A stretch of DNA of 64,000 nucleotides from positions 1 through 64,000 of the forward strand of contig JAUHXC010000038.1 of NCBI GenBank assembly GCA_030427205.1, read 5' to 3'. This DNA comes from a bacterium. GTDB lineage: Bacteria; Myxococcota_A; Bradymonadia; UBA7976; UBA1532. Below the pieces are notes generated by a model. That model searched no databases, was not told the DNA's origin, and saw nothing but the letters and a program-made list of their open reading frames with translations. Positions 16,064 to 24,610 of the stretch are shown in pieces (within the stretch, counting starts at the first letter, position 1; each line of letters begins with the position of its first letter). A program made the translations under genes and the position numbers.

Positions 16064-18235
16064 TCAACCCTCGAGCCGCCCGCCGAGCGCGTCGATCAAC
16101 GCCCGCGCCTTGAGCTGCATCTCGGCGATCTCCGCCTCGGGGTCGGACAGCGCCACGATCGCGCCGCCGACGCCGATGCTGCAGCCCGCCTCGTCGATGA
16201 CCGCGGTGCGGATCACGATGCTCAGATCGGCCGCGCCGTCGAAGCCGAACCAGCCCAGGGCGCCGCTGTAGAGCCCGCGCGGGGCCCGCTCGATGTCGGC
16301 CAGGATCGCCATCGTGCGGATCTTGGGCGCGCCGGTCATCGACCCGCCGGGGAAGGCCGCCTGCGCGCAGTCCACCGCCGTCGCCCCGTGCCGCAGCTGC
16401 CCGCGCACCGTGCTGACGAGCTGATGCACCGTGGCGTAGCTCTCGACGTGCATCAGCCGGGGCACCTGCACCGAGCCCGGCCGGCAGACCCGGGCCAGGT
16501 CGTTGCGCAGCAGATCGCAGATCATCAGGTTCTCGGCCCGGTCCTTCTCGCTGGTCAGCAACGCGTCGCGCGCCGCCGCGTCGGCGACGGGATCGGCCTC
16601 GCGGGCGCGGGTGCCTTTGATCGGCTTGGTCTCGACGGCGCCCCAGGCGTCCACCCGCAAGAAGCGTTCGGGTGAGGCGCTGACCAGCGTCACGTCGCCG
16701 AACTCGAGCAGCGCGGCATACGGCGCGGGGTTGTCGCGGCGCAGGCGCCGATGGAAGGCCAGCCCGTCTACCGCCATCGGGCTGTGCAGGCGGGTGGTCA
16801 GGCAGGCCTCGTAGGTCTCGCCGCGGGTCAGCTCGGCCTTGATCCGGGCGATGTCGGCCCGATAGCCGGCGGCATCCCGCGCCGGGCGAAAGACGGGGGC
16901 GGCGGCGCACGGCGCGCCCGGCGGCGCCGGCGAAGGCAGGTCGGCCAGTCGCCGGGCGATGGCATCCAGCCAACCCATCGGACCGATGGCATCGAAACCA
17001 CCCGACATGGCATCACAGATGGCACCCGGATCACCAATAATGGCACCCGAGTCATCAACAATGGCACCAGAGTCATCAAAAATGGCACCCGAATCATCAA
17101 CAATGGCATCCGAACCATCAGGGGTGGCATCGAAACCATCAAGCATGGCATTCGAGCCATCAGAGGTGCCATATGAGTCACCCGCCGCCTCCGCCCCGAC
17201 GGGCGCCACCGCCGCCGCCCAGGCGCGCGCGCCGTCGATGACCACGAAGCGATCGACCCGCATCAACACCGCGTCCGGCTGGCGGTCCGCCGGACGGCGC
17301 GGCCCGCCGCACTCCGCTTCGAGGCCATAGCCCAGGCAGCCCACCCAGCCGCCGGTGAAGGGAAAAGGCCGCTGGGGGTCGGGCGCCACGACGACCGCCG
17401 CCAACCCATCGCGCAGCTTGTCGAACAGGCCCCGACCTTCGCCCACCCGATGCCGCAATGTGGGCCCCCCGACGCCCATGATGTGTCGCCCGCCGCCGGC
17501 GGTGTCGAGCCAGAACGCGCCCGGCCGCCCGGCGAAGAGGTCGATGAACGCCGCCTCGGGGTCGATGGCCCGGCCGTCCACGCGGCGCGCTGCGCGGTAG
17601 ATCAGCCGGTGGCTCGCGGTGCGCGGCGGCGGGGCGCCCGCGCGGCGCGCCGCGGCGACCGGCGCCCGCCCGCGGCAGAGGCCGACGAAGTTGGCCAGCA
17701 GACGCGGCCCGTCGGGCGTGCAGATCGACTCCGGGTGGAACTGCACCCCCCACAGCGGCCGCTGCCGATGCCGCAGCGCCATCAGCACGCCGTCGTCGGC
17801 CCGGGCGAGAGCCGCGAGGCATGGGGGCAACTCGACGACGCACAGCGAGTGGTAGCGCACCACCGACGCCCCCTGAGGCACCCCGGCGAAGAGCGGATCG
17901 CCGCCGTGGGTGATCGTCGAGAGCCGCCCGTGCATGACCCGCGGCGCGGGCACGACCCGCGCGCCGAAGGCGGCGCCGATGCCCTGATGCCCCAGGCAGA
18001 CGCCGAGGATCGGCAGCCGACAGCGCTCGATGATCGCGCGGCAGACGCCGAAGTCGGCCGGGCGATCGGGCCGCCCCGGCCCCGGGGAGAGCACGACCCC
18101 GGCCACTGCGTCGAGCGGCAGCTGCTCGAACGGCGTGTCGTTGGGCACGATGACCGGCTCGGCCCCGGCCTCGGCCAGCCGATGGGCCAGGTTGTGGGTG
18201 AACGAGTCGTAATTGTCGACGAGCAGCAGCCGCAT
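16064..18235 (-). CDS. pabAB: Fused PabA-PabB aminodeoxychorismate synthase
   Basis: A 723-aa single-chain enzyme converting chorismate plus glutamine to 4-amino-4-deoxychorismate for folate synthesis. Residues 1-190 are the glutamine amidotransferase (YDSFTHNLA, LSPGPG, nucleophile Cys80 in GVCLGHQ, His167/Glu169 in GVQFHPES). Residues ~205-350 are the PabB N-terminal domain. Residues ~430-720 are the chorismate-binding domain with PIKGTRAR (the Lys typical of PabB, where TrpE has Ala), SEKDRAENLMICDLLRNDL and GGSMTGAPKIRTM. Between these lies a low-complexity Asp/Ser/Gly/Ala/Ile insertion (~residues 350-425) built from a 7-residue repeat and absent from ordinary PabB. ATG 18235 is the natural start, at the conserved amidotransferase N-terminus. 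pabC is not adjacent. Confidence 0.93.
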   Translation of the reverse strand: MRLLLVDNYDSFTHNLAHRLAEAGAEPVIVPNDTPFEQLPLDAVAGVVLSPGPGRPDRPADFGVCRAIIERCRLPILGVCLGHQGIGAAFGARVVPAPRVMHGRLSTITHGGDPLFAGVPQGASVVRYHSLCVVELPPCLAALARADDGVLMALRHRQRPLWGVQFHPESICTPDGPRLLANFVGLCRGRAPVAAARRAGAPPPRTASHRLIYRAARRVDGRAIDPEAAFIDLFAGRPGAFWLDTAGGGRHIMGVGGPTLRHRVGEGRGLFDKLRDGLAAVVVAPDPQRPFPFTGGWVGCLGYGLEAECGGPRRPADRQPDAVLMRVDRFVVIDGARAWAAAVAPVGAEAAGDSYGTSDGSNAMLDGFDATPDGSDAIVDDSGAIFDDSGAIVDDSGAIIGDPGAICDAMSGGFDAIGPMGWLDAIARRLADLPSPAPPGAPCAAAPVFRPARDAAGYRADIARIKAELTRGETYEACLTTRLHSPMAVDGLAFHRRLRRDNPAPYAALLEFGDVTLVSASPERFLRVDAWGAVETKPIKGTRAREADPVADAAARDALLTSEKDRAENLMICDLLRNDLARVCRPGSVQVPRLMHVESYATVHQLVSTVRGQLRHGATAVDCAQAAFPGGSMTGAPKIRTMAILADIERAPRGLYSGALGWFGFDGAADLSIVIRTAVIDEAGCSIGVGGAIVALSDPEAEIAEMQLKARALIDALGGRLEG
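17019..17186. repeat. Tandem 21-bp repeat, eight units, inside pabAB
   Basis: Eight consecutive 21-nt units beginning ATGGCAC/ATGGCAT/GTGGCA start at 17019, 17040, 17061, 17082, 17103, 17124, 17145 and 17166. The best-conserved are near identical to ATGGCACCCGAGTCATCAAC. The block is strikingly AT-rich against its surroundings. On the coding (minus) strand it gives a heptapeptide repeat of the type AIVDDSG, so expansion and contraction keep the frame. Confidence 0.92.
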
Positions 18236-18407
18236 CGGCGGACCTTGGACCGCAGGCCGGGCGACGTCAACCGGCTCGCGTGGCGCCGGCGCGCGGGGGC
18301 CGGGTGGGCGAAAAATGCTGCATCGCACAATAAATCGTGATACCCCGCCAACGAGACGCGGGGCCCGACCCCGGCGCGCGAATCGGATCGAATCGGAGGA
18401 TGCTGCG

Positions 18408-19175
18408 ATGCAGATAGCGAACATGAAGGTTGTGGTCACCGGCGCGGCGAGCGGCATGGGCAAGAACTTCGCCCTCGGCTTCGCCCGGGCCGGCGCCGGG
18501 GTCGCCGCGTGCGACATCGACCCCGAGGCGCTCGCGGCGCTCGCCGCCGAGGCGAAGGATCTGCCGGGCACCGTGCGCACCTACACCTGCGACGTCGCGC
18601 GCGAAGAGGCGGTCGAGGGCTTCTTCGACCAGGCGTGGGCCGACTTCGACGGCCTCGACGGCCTCGTCAACAACGCCGGCATCTTCCGTGACGCGCTGCT
18701 CGTCAAGAAAGATCGCAAGACCGGCGCCATCCGCACGATGAGCCTGAAGCACTGGCAGCAGGTGCTCGACGTCGACCTCACCGGGCCGTTCTTGTGCACC
18801 CGGGCGCTCGCCTCGCGCGTCGTCGAGCACGACGGCGGGCCGGCGGTCATCATCAACATCAGCAGCATCAGCCGCCACGGCAACATGGGCCAGGGCAACT
18901 ACTCGGCGGCCAAGGCGGGGCTGGTGGCCGACACCGTGCTGTGGGCCAAGGAGCTCGCCCGCTACGGCATCCGGGTGGCGGCGATCGCGCCGGGCTTCAT
19001 CGATACGCCGATCTTGCAGGGCATGCGGCCCGACGCCCTCGAGAAGATGCTCAAGGGCGTGCCCCTGCGCCGCCTGGGCAAAGCCGACGAGATCTTCGCC
19101 GGCATCCGCTTCGTCTGCGAGTGCGACTACTTCACCGGGCGCTGCCTCGACATCGACGGCGGGCTGCGGCTCTGA
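18408..19175 (+). CDS. Short-chain dehydrogenase/reductase (SDR)
   Basis: A 255-aa cytoplasmic oxidoreductase; GGAGGA at 18395-18400 fixes ATG 18408. Classical SDR motifs are all present: the cofactor loop TGAASGMG (residues ~11-18), acidic Asp after the second strand (CDIDPEA, suggesting NAD preference), NNAG, catalytic Ser in NISSIS, and Tyr/Lys in NYSAAKAG. It also has PGFIDTPI and the C-terminal DIDGGLRL. The substrate is unknown; similar enzymes act on 3-oxoacyl or hydroxysteroid-like compounds. It is divergent from pabAB across a 172-bp region with an AT-rich patch (18310-18345) that may hold the promoters. Its last 49 bases overlap the 3' end of the convergent kinase gene. Confidence 0.92.
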   Translation: MQIANMKVVVTGAASGMGKNFALGFARAGAGVAACDIDPEALAALAAEAKDLPGTVRTYTCDVAREEAVEGFFDQAWADFDGLDGLVNNAGIFRDALLVKKDRKTGAIRTMSLKHWQQVLDVDLTGPFLCTRALASRVVEHDGGPAVIINISSISRHGNMGQGNYSAAKAGLVADTVLWAKELARYGIRVAAIAPGFIDTPILQGMRPDALEKMLKGVPLRRLGKADEIFAGIRFVCECDYFTGRCLDIDGGLRL

Positions 19176-21457
19176 TCATCGTCGGTCGGCGGGCCGCTCG
19201 CCGACCGCGAGTTGCTGCGTTGCAGCAAACTGGCCAACCGCTCGACGAGTCGGCCGGGCCCGAAGGGTTTGGCCAGAAACTCCACCGCCGCCCGGTCGAC
19301 CCCGTGTCGGGCCAGCGTCGGGTCGTCGTGCCCCGAGGTGAAGAGCACCGGCAGACCGGGCCGCAAGCGCTCGAGCAGCCGCATGAGCGCAGGTCCGTCT
19401 ACCCCGGGCATCGCGACGTCGGTGACGACCACGTCGGGATCGGCGCCTTCGTCGAGCCGGCGCATGGCTTCGAGCCCGTCGCGCGCGATGACCACCCGAT
19501 AGCCCTCGAAGCTCAGCGCCCGACGCATGACCTGCATCACCCGCGGCTCGTCCTCGACGAGCAGCACCGTGCCCCGCGCGCTGCCTCGATCGACCGGCGC
19601 CGGCGGGGTCGACGCCTCGGGCCGCCCCGCCGTGCGCGGCAGATCGATCTCGACGGTCGTGCCGACCCCGATCGCGCTGCGTATGCGCAGCTCGCCGTGC
19701 TGTTCGAGCACCAGCGCGCGGCAGGTGGACAGACCGAGGCCGGTGCCCGCGCCGACGCTCTTGGTGGTGAAGAAGGGCTCGAGCGCTTGTCGACGCACCG
19801 CCTCGCTCATGCCGCTGCCGGTGTCGATGACCTGCAGCCGCACCCAGTCCGACGGCCCGTCGCGGGTCACGTTCGAGGCCGCCAGCACGACGCTGCCGCC
19901 GGTCTGCTGCATCGCGTCGGCGGCGTTGACCGTCAGGTTGACCAGGATCTGGTCCAGCCGGGCCGGATCGAAGCGCACCGGCCACAGGTCGTCGGCGATG
20001 CGCGCTTCGAGCTCGATGTCGACCGGCAGCAGCCGCCGCAAGAGGCCCATCGAAGCCTCGATGCGGGTGCCGAGGTCGATCGGCCGGGCGTCGACCGCTG
20101 TCTGCCGCCCATAGCTGAGCAGCTGCCGGGTCAGCTCGGTGCCGCGGCGGGCCGCATAGCGCAGCTCGGCGAGGTCGGCGCCCGCCGGCGAGGCGGGGTC
20201 GATCGCGTCCTCGAGCAGCTCGACGCTCGTGACCACCACCGTCAGCAGGTTGTTGAAGTCGTGCGCCACCCCGCTCGCGAGCCGGCCGACGCTCTCCAGC
20301 CGCTGCGCCCGGGCGAGGCCGGCCTCGAGCTCGCGGGTGCGGGTGATGTCGGCGACGGTGCACACCACGTCCTGCATCTGCCCGGCGGCGTCGAAGCCGG
20401 GTGCGGCGTTCATCAGGCCCCAGATCTGCCGATCGCCCGTGGTGACGCCGACCACCGTATCGGCGACAGGCTCTCCGGTGCGCAGCGCGCGCATGATCGG
20501 GTTATCGCCGAAGGGCTCGCCGCGCTCGTCGACGAGCTGCCAGCCCTGCCGGCGCCGCTCGGCGATCTCGTCGGCCACGTCGCCCTCGGATACCCCGAGC
20601 AGTCGCGCGGCCGCGGAGTTCCACAGGCGCGGGGTGGCGTCGGGGCGATAGACGATCACGGCCGTGGGGATGCGCTCGATGAGGTCCCGCAGCGCGCGCT
20701 CGCTGGCCTGTGCTCGACGCTCGGCCTCGACCTCGGCGGAGATGTCGACGTCGTGGCCCACCAGCATCATCGCCCGGCCTTCGGGGTCGCGGGCGACGAC
20801 GTAGGCCCGGTGGCGCATCCACAGATAGTGACCGTCGGCATGGCGCAGCCGGGCCCGGGCCGAGAGGCGCGCGCGCTGCCCTGCGATCAGAGCGCCGTAC
20901 GCCGGCTGCATGTCGCGGAGGTCGTCGGGGTGCAGCCGCTCTTGCAGGACGGCGAGCGCGTCGGCGGGCTGCGGCTCGAGGCCCAGCCGCTCATACCACT
21001 GCCGATTGCAGGTGACCCGCTGGCTGCGGATGTCGAAGATCCAGAAGCCGTCGTCGCCGAACTCGTGCACGAAGCGAAACCAGCGCTCGCCGAAGGGGCC
21101 GGCCTCGACCCGCGGCTCGGGCAGCAGCATGCCCCGCGCCAGGACCAGCGGCGACGCGCCGGGGTTGTCGATGTACTCGAACCGCAGCCTCAGACGATGC
21201 GCCCGGCTATCGCTCGAGGTGCTGATCGTATCGTACTCGACTATCCGGTGACGCGCCGCCGCCTCGACGAAACCGGGCCAGTTCTCCCGGGTGACGTTGT
21301 GGCCGAGGGTCCAGACGGGCTGTCCGCGCAGCGTATCGGGGGTCCGGTCGAGAAACGTCAGCACGTTGTCGCTGAAGTCGACGACGGTGCCGTCCGGCCG
21401 GACCACCAGATCCATCGACGCACTGCCGCGCAGGCAGGCGTCCAACAAGCTCCCCAT
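19127..21457 (-). CDS. Multi-PAS hybrid histidine kinase with C-terminal receiver
   Basis: ATG 21457 is preferred (GGAGGAG six bases upstream); the ATG at 21484 lacks a ribosome site. The 776-aa protein has no membrane segment: PAS-like domains at ~5-110, ~125-245 (WYERLGLEPQ, HPDD) and ~255-375, a HisKA box with His399 in GVAHDFNNLL, an ATPase domain (NAADAMQQTGG with Asn511, DTGSGM, GTGLGLS), then a receiver (VLLVEDEP, phospho-acceptor Asp680, Lys730). This is the cytoplasmic FixL/NtrB-like layout in which PAS domains sense redox or small ligands. The receiver has no output domain, so it probably controls phosphate flow. The last codons overlap the SDR gene. Confidence 0.92.
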   Translation of the reverse strand: MGSLLDACLRGSASMDLVVRPDGTVVDFSDNVLTFLDRTPDTLRGQPVWTLGHNVTRENWPGFVEAAARHRIVEYDTISTSSDSRAHRLRLRFEYIDNPGASPLVLARGMLLPEPRVEAGPFGERWFRFVHEFGDDGFWIFDIRSQRVTCNRQWYERLGLEPQPADALAVLQERLHPDDLRDMQPAYGALIAGQRARLSARARLRHADGHYLWMRHRAYVVARDPEGRAMMLVGHDVDISAEVEAERRAQASERALRDLIERIPTAVIVYRPDATPRLWNSAAARLLGVSEGDVADEIAERRRQGWQLVDERGEPFGDNPIMRALRTGEPVADTVVGVTTGDRQIWGLMNAAPGFDAAGQMQDVVCTVADITRTRELEAGLARAQRLESVGRLASGVAHDFNNLLTVVVTSVELLEDAIDPASPAGADLAELRYAARRGTELTRQLLSYGRQTAVDARPIDLGTRIEASMGLLRRLLPVDIELEARIADDLWPVRFDPARLDQILVNLTVNAADAMQQTGGSVVLAASNVTRDGPSDWVRLQVIDTGSGMSEAVRRQALEPFFTTKSVGAGTGLGLSTCRALVLEQHGELRIRSAIGVGTTVEIDLPRTAGRPEASTPPAPVDRGSARGTVLLVEDEPRVMQVMRRALSFEGYRVVIARDGLEAMRRLDEGADPDVVVTDVAMPGVDGPALMRLLERLRPGLPVLFTSGHDDPTLARHGVDRAAVEFLAKPFGPGRLVERLASLLQRSNSRSASGPPTDDDQSRSPPSMSRQRPVK

Positions 21458-21601
21458 CGGCGCTCCTCCGATGAAAGGTGACATGCACTGTCAAGATAGT
21501 AACAGATCCCCCGTGGCGAACAACGCACGTGACCGCCCGCGGGCGCTCACTCGCGCCGAAGGGGCCCCGCCGGGTAGAGTGCGCTGTTCGAGGAGATGCC
21601 C

Positions 21602-22252
21602 ATGCCGATGCTGTTCTGGTCGACCCCCCGCCGCACCGCCGCACGCCAAGCCGCCCGCGCGATCACCCTGCTGTGCGCCGCCGCGCTCTTCGGATGCGGT
21701 GGAACCGAGGCCGAGCCGCCAGCGCCCGCGCCCGACGGCGGGGTCGCCTCGCCGCTGTGCGACGACCCCGGCTGGGCGCCGGGCGCCTGCATGCCCGGCG
21801 TGGCCCGGGCGGTGCCCGGCGAGGGCGCGGCCCACGTCGACGAACCGGAGGTGATCGCCTGGCAGGCGGTGCCGCCGGCGAGCGGCGCCCACCGCGGACA
21901 GTGGGCCCGCTGGGGCGAGTACAGCGCGCTCGGGCCCGATCGCTGGCTGCACAACCTCGAGCACGGCGGCATCGCGCTGCTCTACAACCCGTGCGTCGAC
22001 CCGGAGAGCGTCGAGGCCTTGCGCGACATCGCCCGCGGCATGCCCGACGACGATACGGGCCCGTTCCGCTGGATCCTGACCCCGTATCCCGAGCTGCCGA
22101 CGGCGGTCGCGGTGGTGGCCTGGGAGTGGATCTACGAGGCGGAGTGCGTGCAACCCGAGGAGATCGAGGCGTTCATCGGCCAGCGCTACCGCCGGGCGCC
22201 GGAAGATGTGCGCGGGGACGGCAGCTACAGCGAGAACTGGATCGGGCGATGA
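21602..22252 (+). CDS. DUF3105 lipoprotein
   Basis: Three in-frame ATGs occur at 21596, 21602 and 21608; AGGAG at 21591-21595 best suits 21602 (216 aa). The signal peptide ends in lipobox LFGCG. The mature domain matches DUF3105, with the diagnostic run PPASGAH, a Trp-x-x-Trp-Gly-x-Tyr stretch and HNLEHGG (residues ~115-130), then conserved tail residues. DUF3105 proteins are small secreted or membrane-anchored proteins of unknown biochemical role; the conserved His/Glu suggest metal binding. Four Cys in the mature part may form disulfides. Confidence 0.85.
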   Translation: MPMLFWSTPRRTAARQAARAITLLCAAALFGCGGTEAEPPAPAPDGGVASPLCDDPGWAPGACMPGVARAVPGEGAAHVDEPEVIAWQAVPPASGAHRGQWARWGEYSALGPDRWLHNLEHGGIALLYNPCVDPESVEALRDIARGMPDDDTGPFRWILTPYPELPTAVAVVAWEWIYEAECVQPEEIEAFIGQRYRRAPEDVRGDGSYSENWIGR

Positions 22253-22375
22253 GCCGGACCACGGCACACGGCGCTCGCGCGTCCGGGATTACGCGGCCGA
22301 CGGCCGGCCGGGCGAATTGACTCGGGTGGTCGGCGCTTCCTACCATCGCGACAACCTCTTCGCCGCGCGGTCGCC

Positions 22376-24610
22376 ATGCAGCTGTTCGAACGCCTGATCC
22401 GATCGCGCTCCGCGTCGTCGGCCGTCGCCCTCTGGCTGCTGGTCGGGGCGGCGTGCATCGAAGGCGAGCCGACCATCGAAGAGAGAGCCTGCGAGGCGGC
22501 CCCGGACTGTTATCAGGGCAACCCGTGCCTGATCGATCGCTGCGTCGAGGGCCGCTGCGTCGAGGATCCGATCGACGAGAGCCTGCCCGGCGGCGCGGAC
22601 TTCGACGACGACGGGCTGTGCGACGCCGCCGACGCCGACGATGACGACGACGGGCGCAACGACGACGTCGATCGCTGCCCCCTCAGCCCGACCGACGCGA
22701 TCGTCGACTACGACGGGGACGGCTGCTTCGACGGCGAAGACGACGACGACGACGACGACGGCCTGCCCGACGAGATCGACGCCTGCCCCAACAGCGTGCG
22801 TCTGCAGGAGCGCTTCGTCTCCAACCCGATCAACGACATCGACGGCGACGGCTGCCACGACGGGGTCGACAATCAGGACGCCGACGGCGACGGCGTGCTC
22901 GACGGCATGGATCTGTGCCGCTTCGACGGCGAGATGTGGCTGTCGACGCCCGAGACCGACCACGATCGCGACGGCTGCCAGGACGCGACGATCGATCCCG
23001 ACGACGACAACGACGGCCTGCCCGACGGCCTCGACGACTGCCCGCGGGGTGATCGGGGCTGGTTCTCCAACCCCGACAGCGATCACGACCGCGACGGCTG
23101 CCGCGACGCGGGCGACGAGGACGACGACGACGACGGCGACGGCGTGCCCGACGAGATCGACGCCTGCGACGAGACCCCGCCCAGCCGCGATCGGATCCCC
23201 GTCGACCGCGACCGGGACGGCTGCGACGACGACCTCGAGGACGCCGACGACGACGGCGACGGCGTGCCCGATGTCGCCGATGCCTGCCCCCACGACATCG
23301 AGCTGGGCGTCGGCAGCGATCTGGACGGGGACGGCTGCGTGGCCAACGACCCGGACAACGACAACGACGGCGTGCCCGACGTGCGCGACGACTGCGTGAG
23401 CGCGGCGGTGACCAACTGGGCGTCGTTCCCAGGCACCGACGCCGACGGTGACGGCTGCCGCGATCTGGACGAAGACGACGACGACGACGGCGACGGCGTG
23501 CTCGACCGGGACGACGCCTGCCCGCTCGACGAGGCGGTCGACGACATCGACGGCGACGGCTGCGACGAGGCGGTCGACGAGGACGACGACGGCGACGGTG
23601 TGCCCGACGTCGTCGACCTGTGCCCGGCCATCGTGGGTGACGCCGACGCCGAGGATTACGACGGCGACGGCTGCTTCGACGGAGACGACGACGACGACGA
23701 CGACGACGGCATCCCCGATGAGCTCGACGACTGCCTCGGCCAGCCGGGGCGGCGGGCGACGCCCGCGCTCGACCGCGACCGCGACGGCTGCATCGACGGC
23801 CGCGAGGACGACGACGACGACAACGACGGGCGACCCGACGCCCTCGACCGCTGCCCGGTGGGCCAGATCGGGTGGTCGTCGGACAACCCCGAAGAGGACC
23901 ACGACGGCGACGGCTGCCGCGACATCGACGAAGATGACGACGACGACGACGACGGCGTGCCCGACGCGGCGGACTGCGACCGGCTCGACGCCACCCGGGC
24001 GCCGGGGCTGGCGGAGGTCTGCGACAGCGCCGACAACGACTGCGACGGCGGCATCGACGAAGGCACCCGGCAGGTCTTCTTCCGCGACGCCGACGGCGAC
24101 GGCTTCGGTGATCCCGACAACCGCTCGCGGCGCTGTCCGGGCAGCGCGGGCTGGGTGCAGGACGGCACCGACTGCGACGACGCGGTGCCCGAGGCCAACC
24201 CGCGGGACGGCTGCCCGGCGCCGGTCGGCAGCCGCGACGGCCAATGGCGCGGCGGGGTCTCCATCGAGATCTTCGGCCGGGCCGGTGAACGCTTCGATAT
24301 CTGCCGGGGCACGATCGACGTCATTGTCGACGTCGAGGCCGAGGCCCAGGTCCGCGGCGACTACACCTGCACCTTCGAAGGGCCGCTCGCCGACCGCGAC
24401 GTGCAGCTCGGCAGCTTGTCGGCGGGCCGGCTCAGCGCCGACGAGCTGGGCGCCGAAGGGCTGCTCGCCGGCCTGATCTCCGGCGGCTTCGTCATCATCT
24501 TCGACGGGCCCGACCACGGGCTGGGCTACCTGGGCGGCGCGCTGCCGGGGGCCTTCGGCGAGGTGGACTTCGAGGCCTTCTTCGAAATCGGGCGGGGGGC
24601 GTTGCCGTGA
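22376..24610 (+). CDS. Asp-rich calcium-repeat lipoprotein (thrombospondin type 3 plus MopE motif)
   Basis: A 744-aa lipoprotein (lipobox VGAAC) whose residues ~70-545 are more than ten thrombospondin-type-3-like repeats with the pattern DxDGDGCxDxxDDDDDxDGxPDxxDxCP. Asp makes up a large part of this segment, including runs of six to eight Asp, so it should bind many calcium ions and be highly acidic. One MopE motif (CDSADNDCDGGIDEG) follows at ~545, and a C-terminal ~130-residue beta-rich domain (ISIEIFGRAGERFDICRGTI) ends the protein. Its stop overlaps the next start (GTGA), indicating translational coupling within a three-gene operon. Probable role: calcium-dependent surface or matrix protein. 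Confidence 0.88.
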   Translation: MQLFERLIRSRSASSAVALWLLVGAACIEGEPTIEERACEAAPDCYQGNPCLIDRCVEGRCVEDPIDESLPGGADFDDDGLCDAADADDDDDGRNDDVDRCPLSPTDAIVDYDGDGCFDGEDDDDDDDGLPDEIDACPNSVRLQERFVSNPINDIDGDGCHDGVDNQDADGDGVLDGMDLCRFDGEMWLSTPETDHDRDGCQDATIDPDDDNDGLPDGLDDCPRGDRGWFSNPDSDHDRDGCRDAGDEDDDDDGDGVPDEIDACDETPPSRDRIPVDRDRDGCDDDLEDADDDGDGVPDVADACPHDIELGVGSDLDGDGCVANDPDNDNDGVPDVRDDCVSAAVTNWASFPGTDADGDGCRDLDEDDDDDGDGVLDRDDACPLDEAVDDIDGDGCDEAVDEDDDGDGVPDVVDLCPAIVGDADAEDYDGDGCFDGDDDDDDDDGIPDELDDCLGQPGRRATPALDRDRDGCIDGREDDDDDNDGRPDALDRCPVGQIGWSSDNPEEDHDGDGCRDIDEDDDDDDDGVPDAADCDRLDATRAPGLAEVCDSADNDCDGGIDEGTRQVFFRDADGDGFGDPDNRSRRCPGSAGWVQDGTDCDDAVPEANPRDGCPAPVGSRDGQWRGGVSIEIFGRAGERFDICRGTIDVIVDVEAEAQVRGDYTCTFEGPLADRDVQLGSLSAGRLSADELGAEGLLAGLISGGFVIIFDGPDHGLGYLGGALPGAFGEVDFEAFFEIGRGALP

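Noticed and set aside
15996..16071. Inverted repeat AGGGTTGA / TCAACCCT between the VOC and pabAB stops
   Set aside because: Arms are short, the 60-nt loop is long and both arms include the stop codons with similar last codons; likely coincidence.
22600..24000. Periodic GAC-rich DNA that could be mistaken for a CRISPR or satellite array
   Set aside because: The periodicity is the codon pattern of Asp-rich calcium repeats within one reading frame; spacers are not unique and units vary in length.
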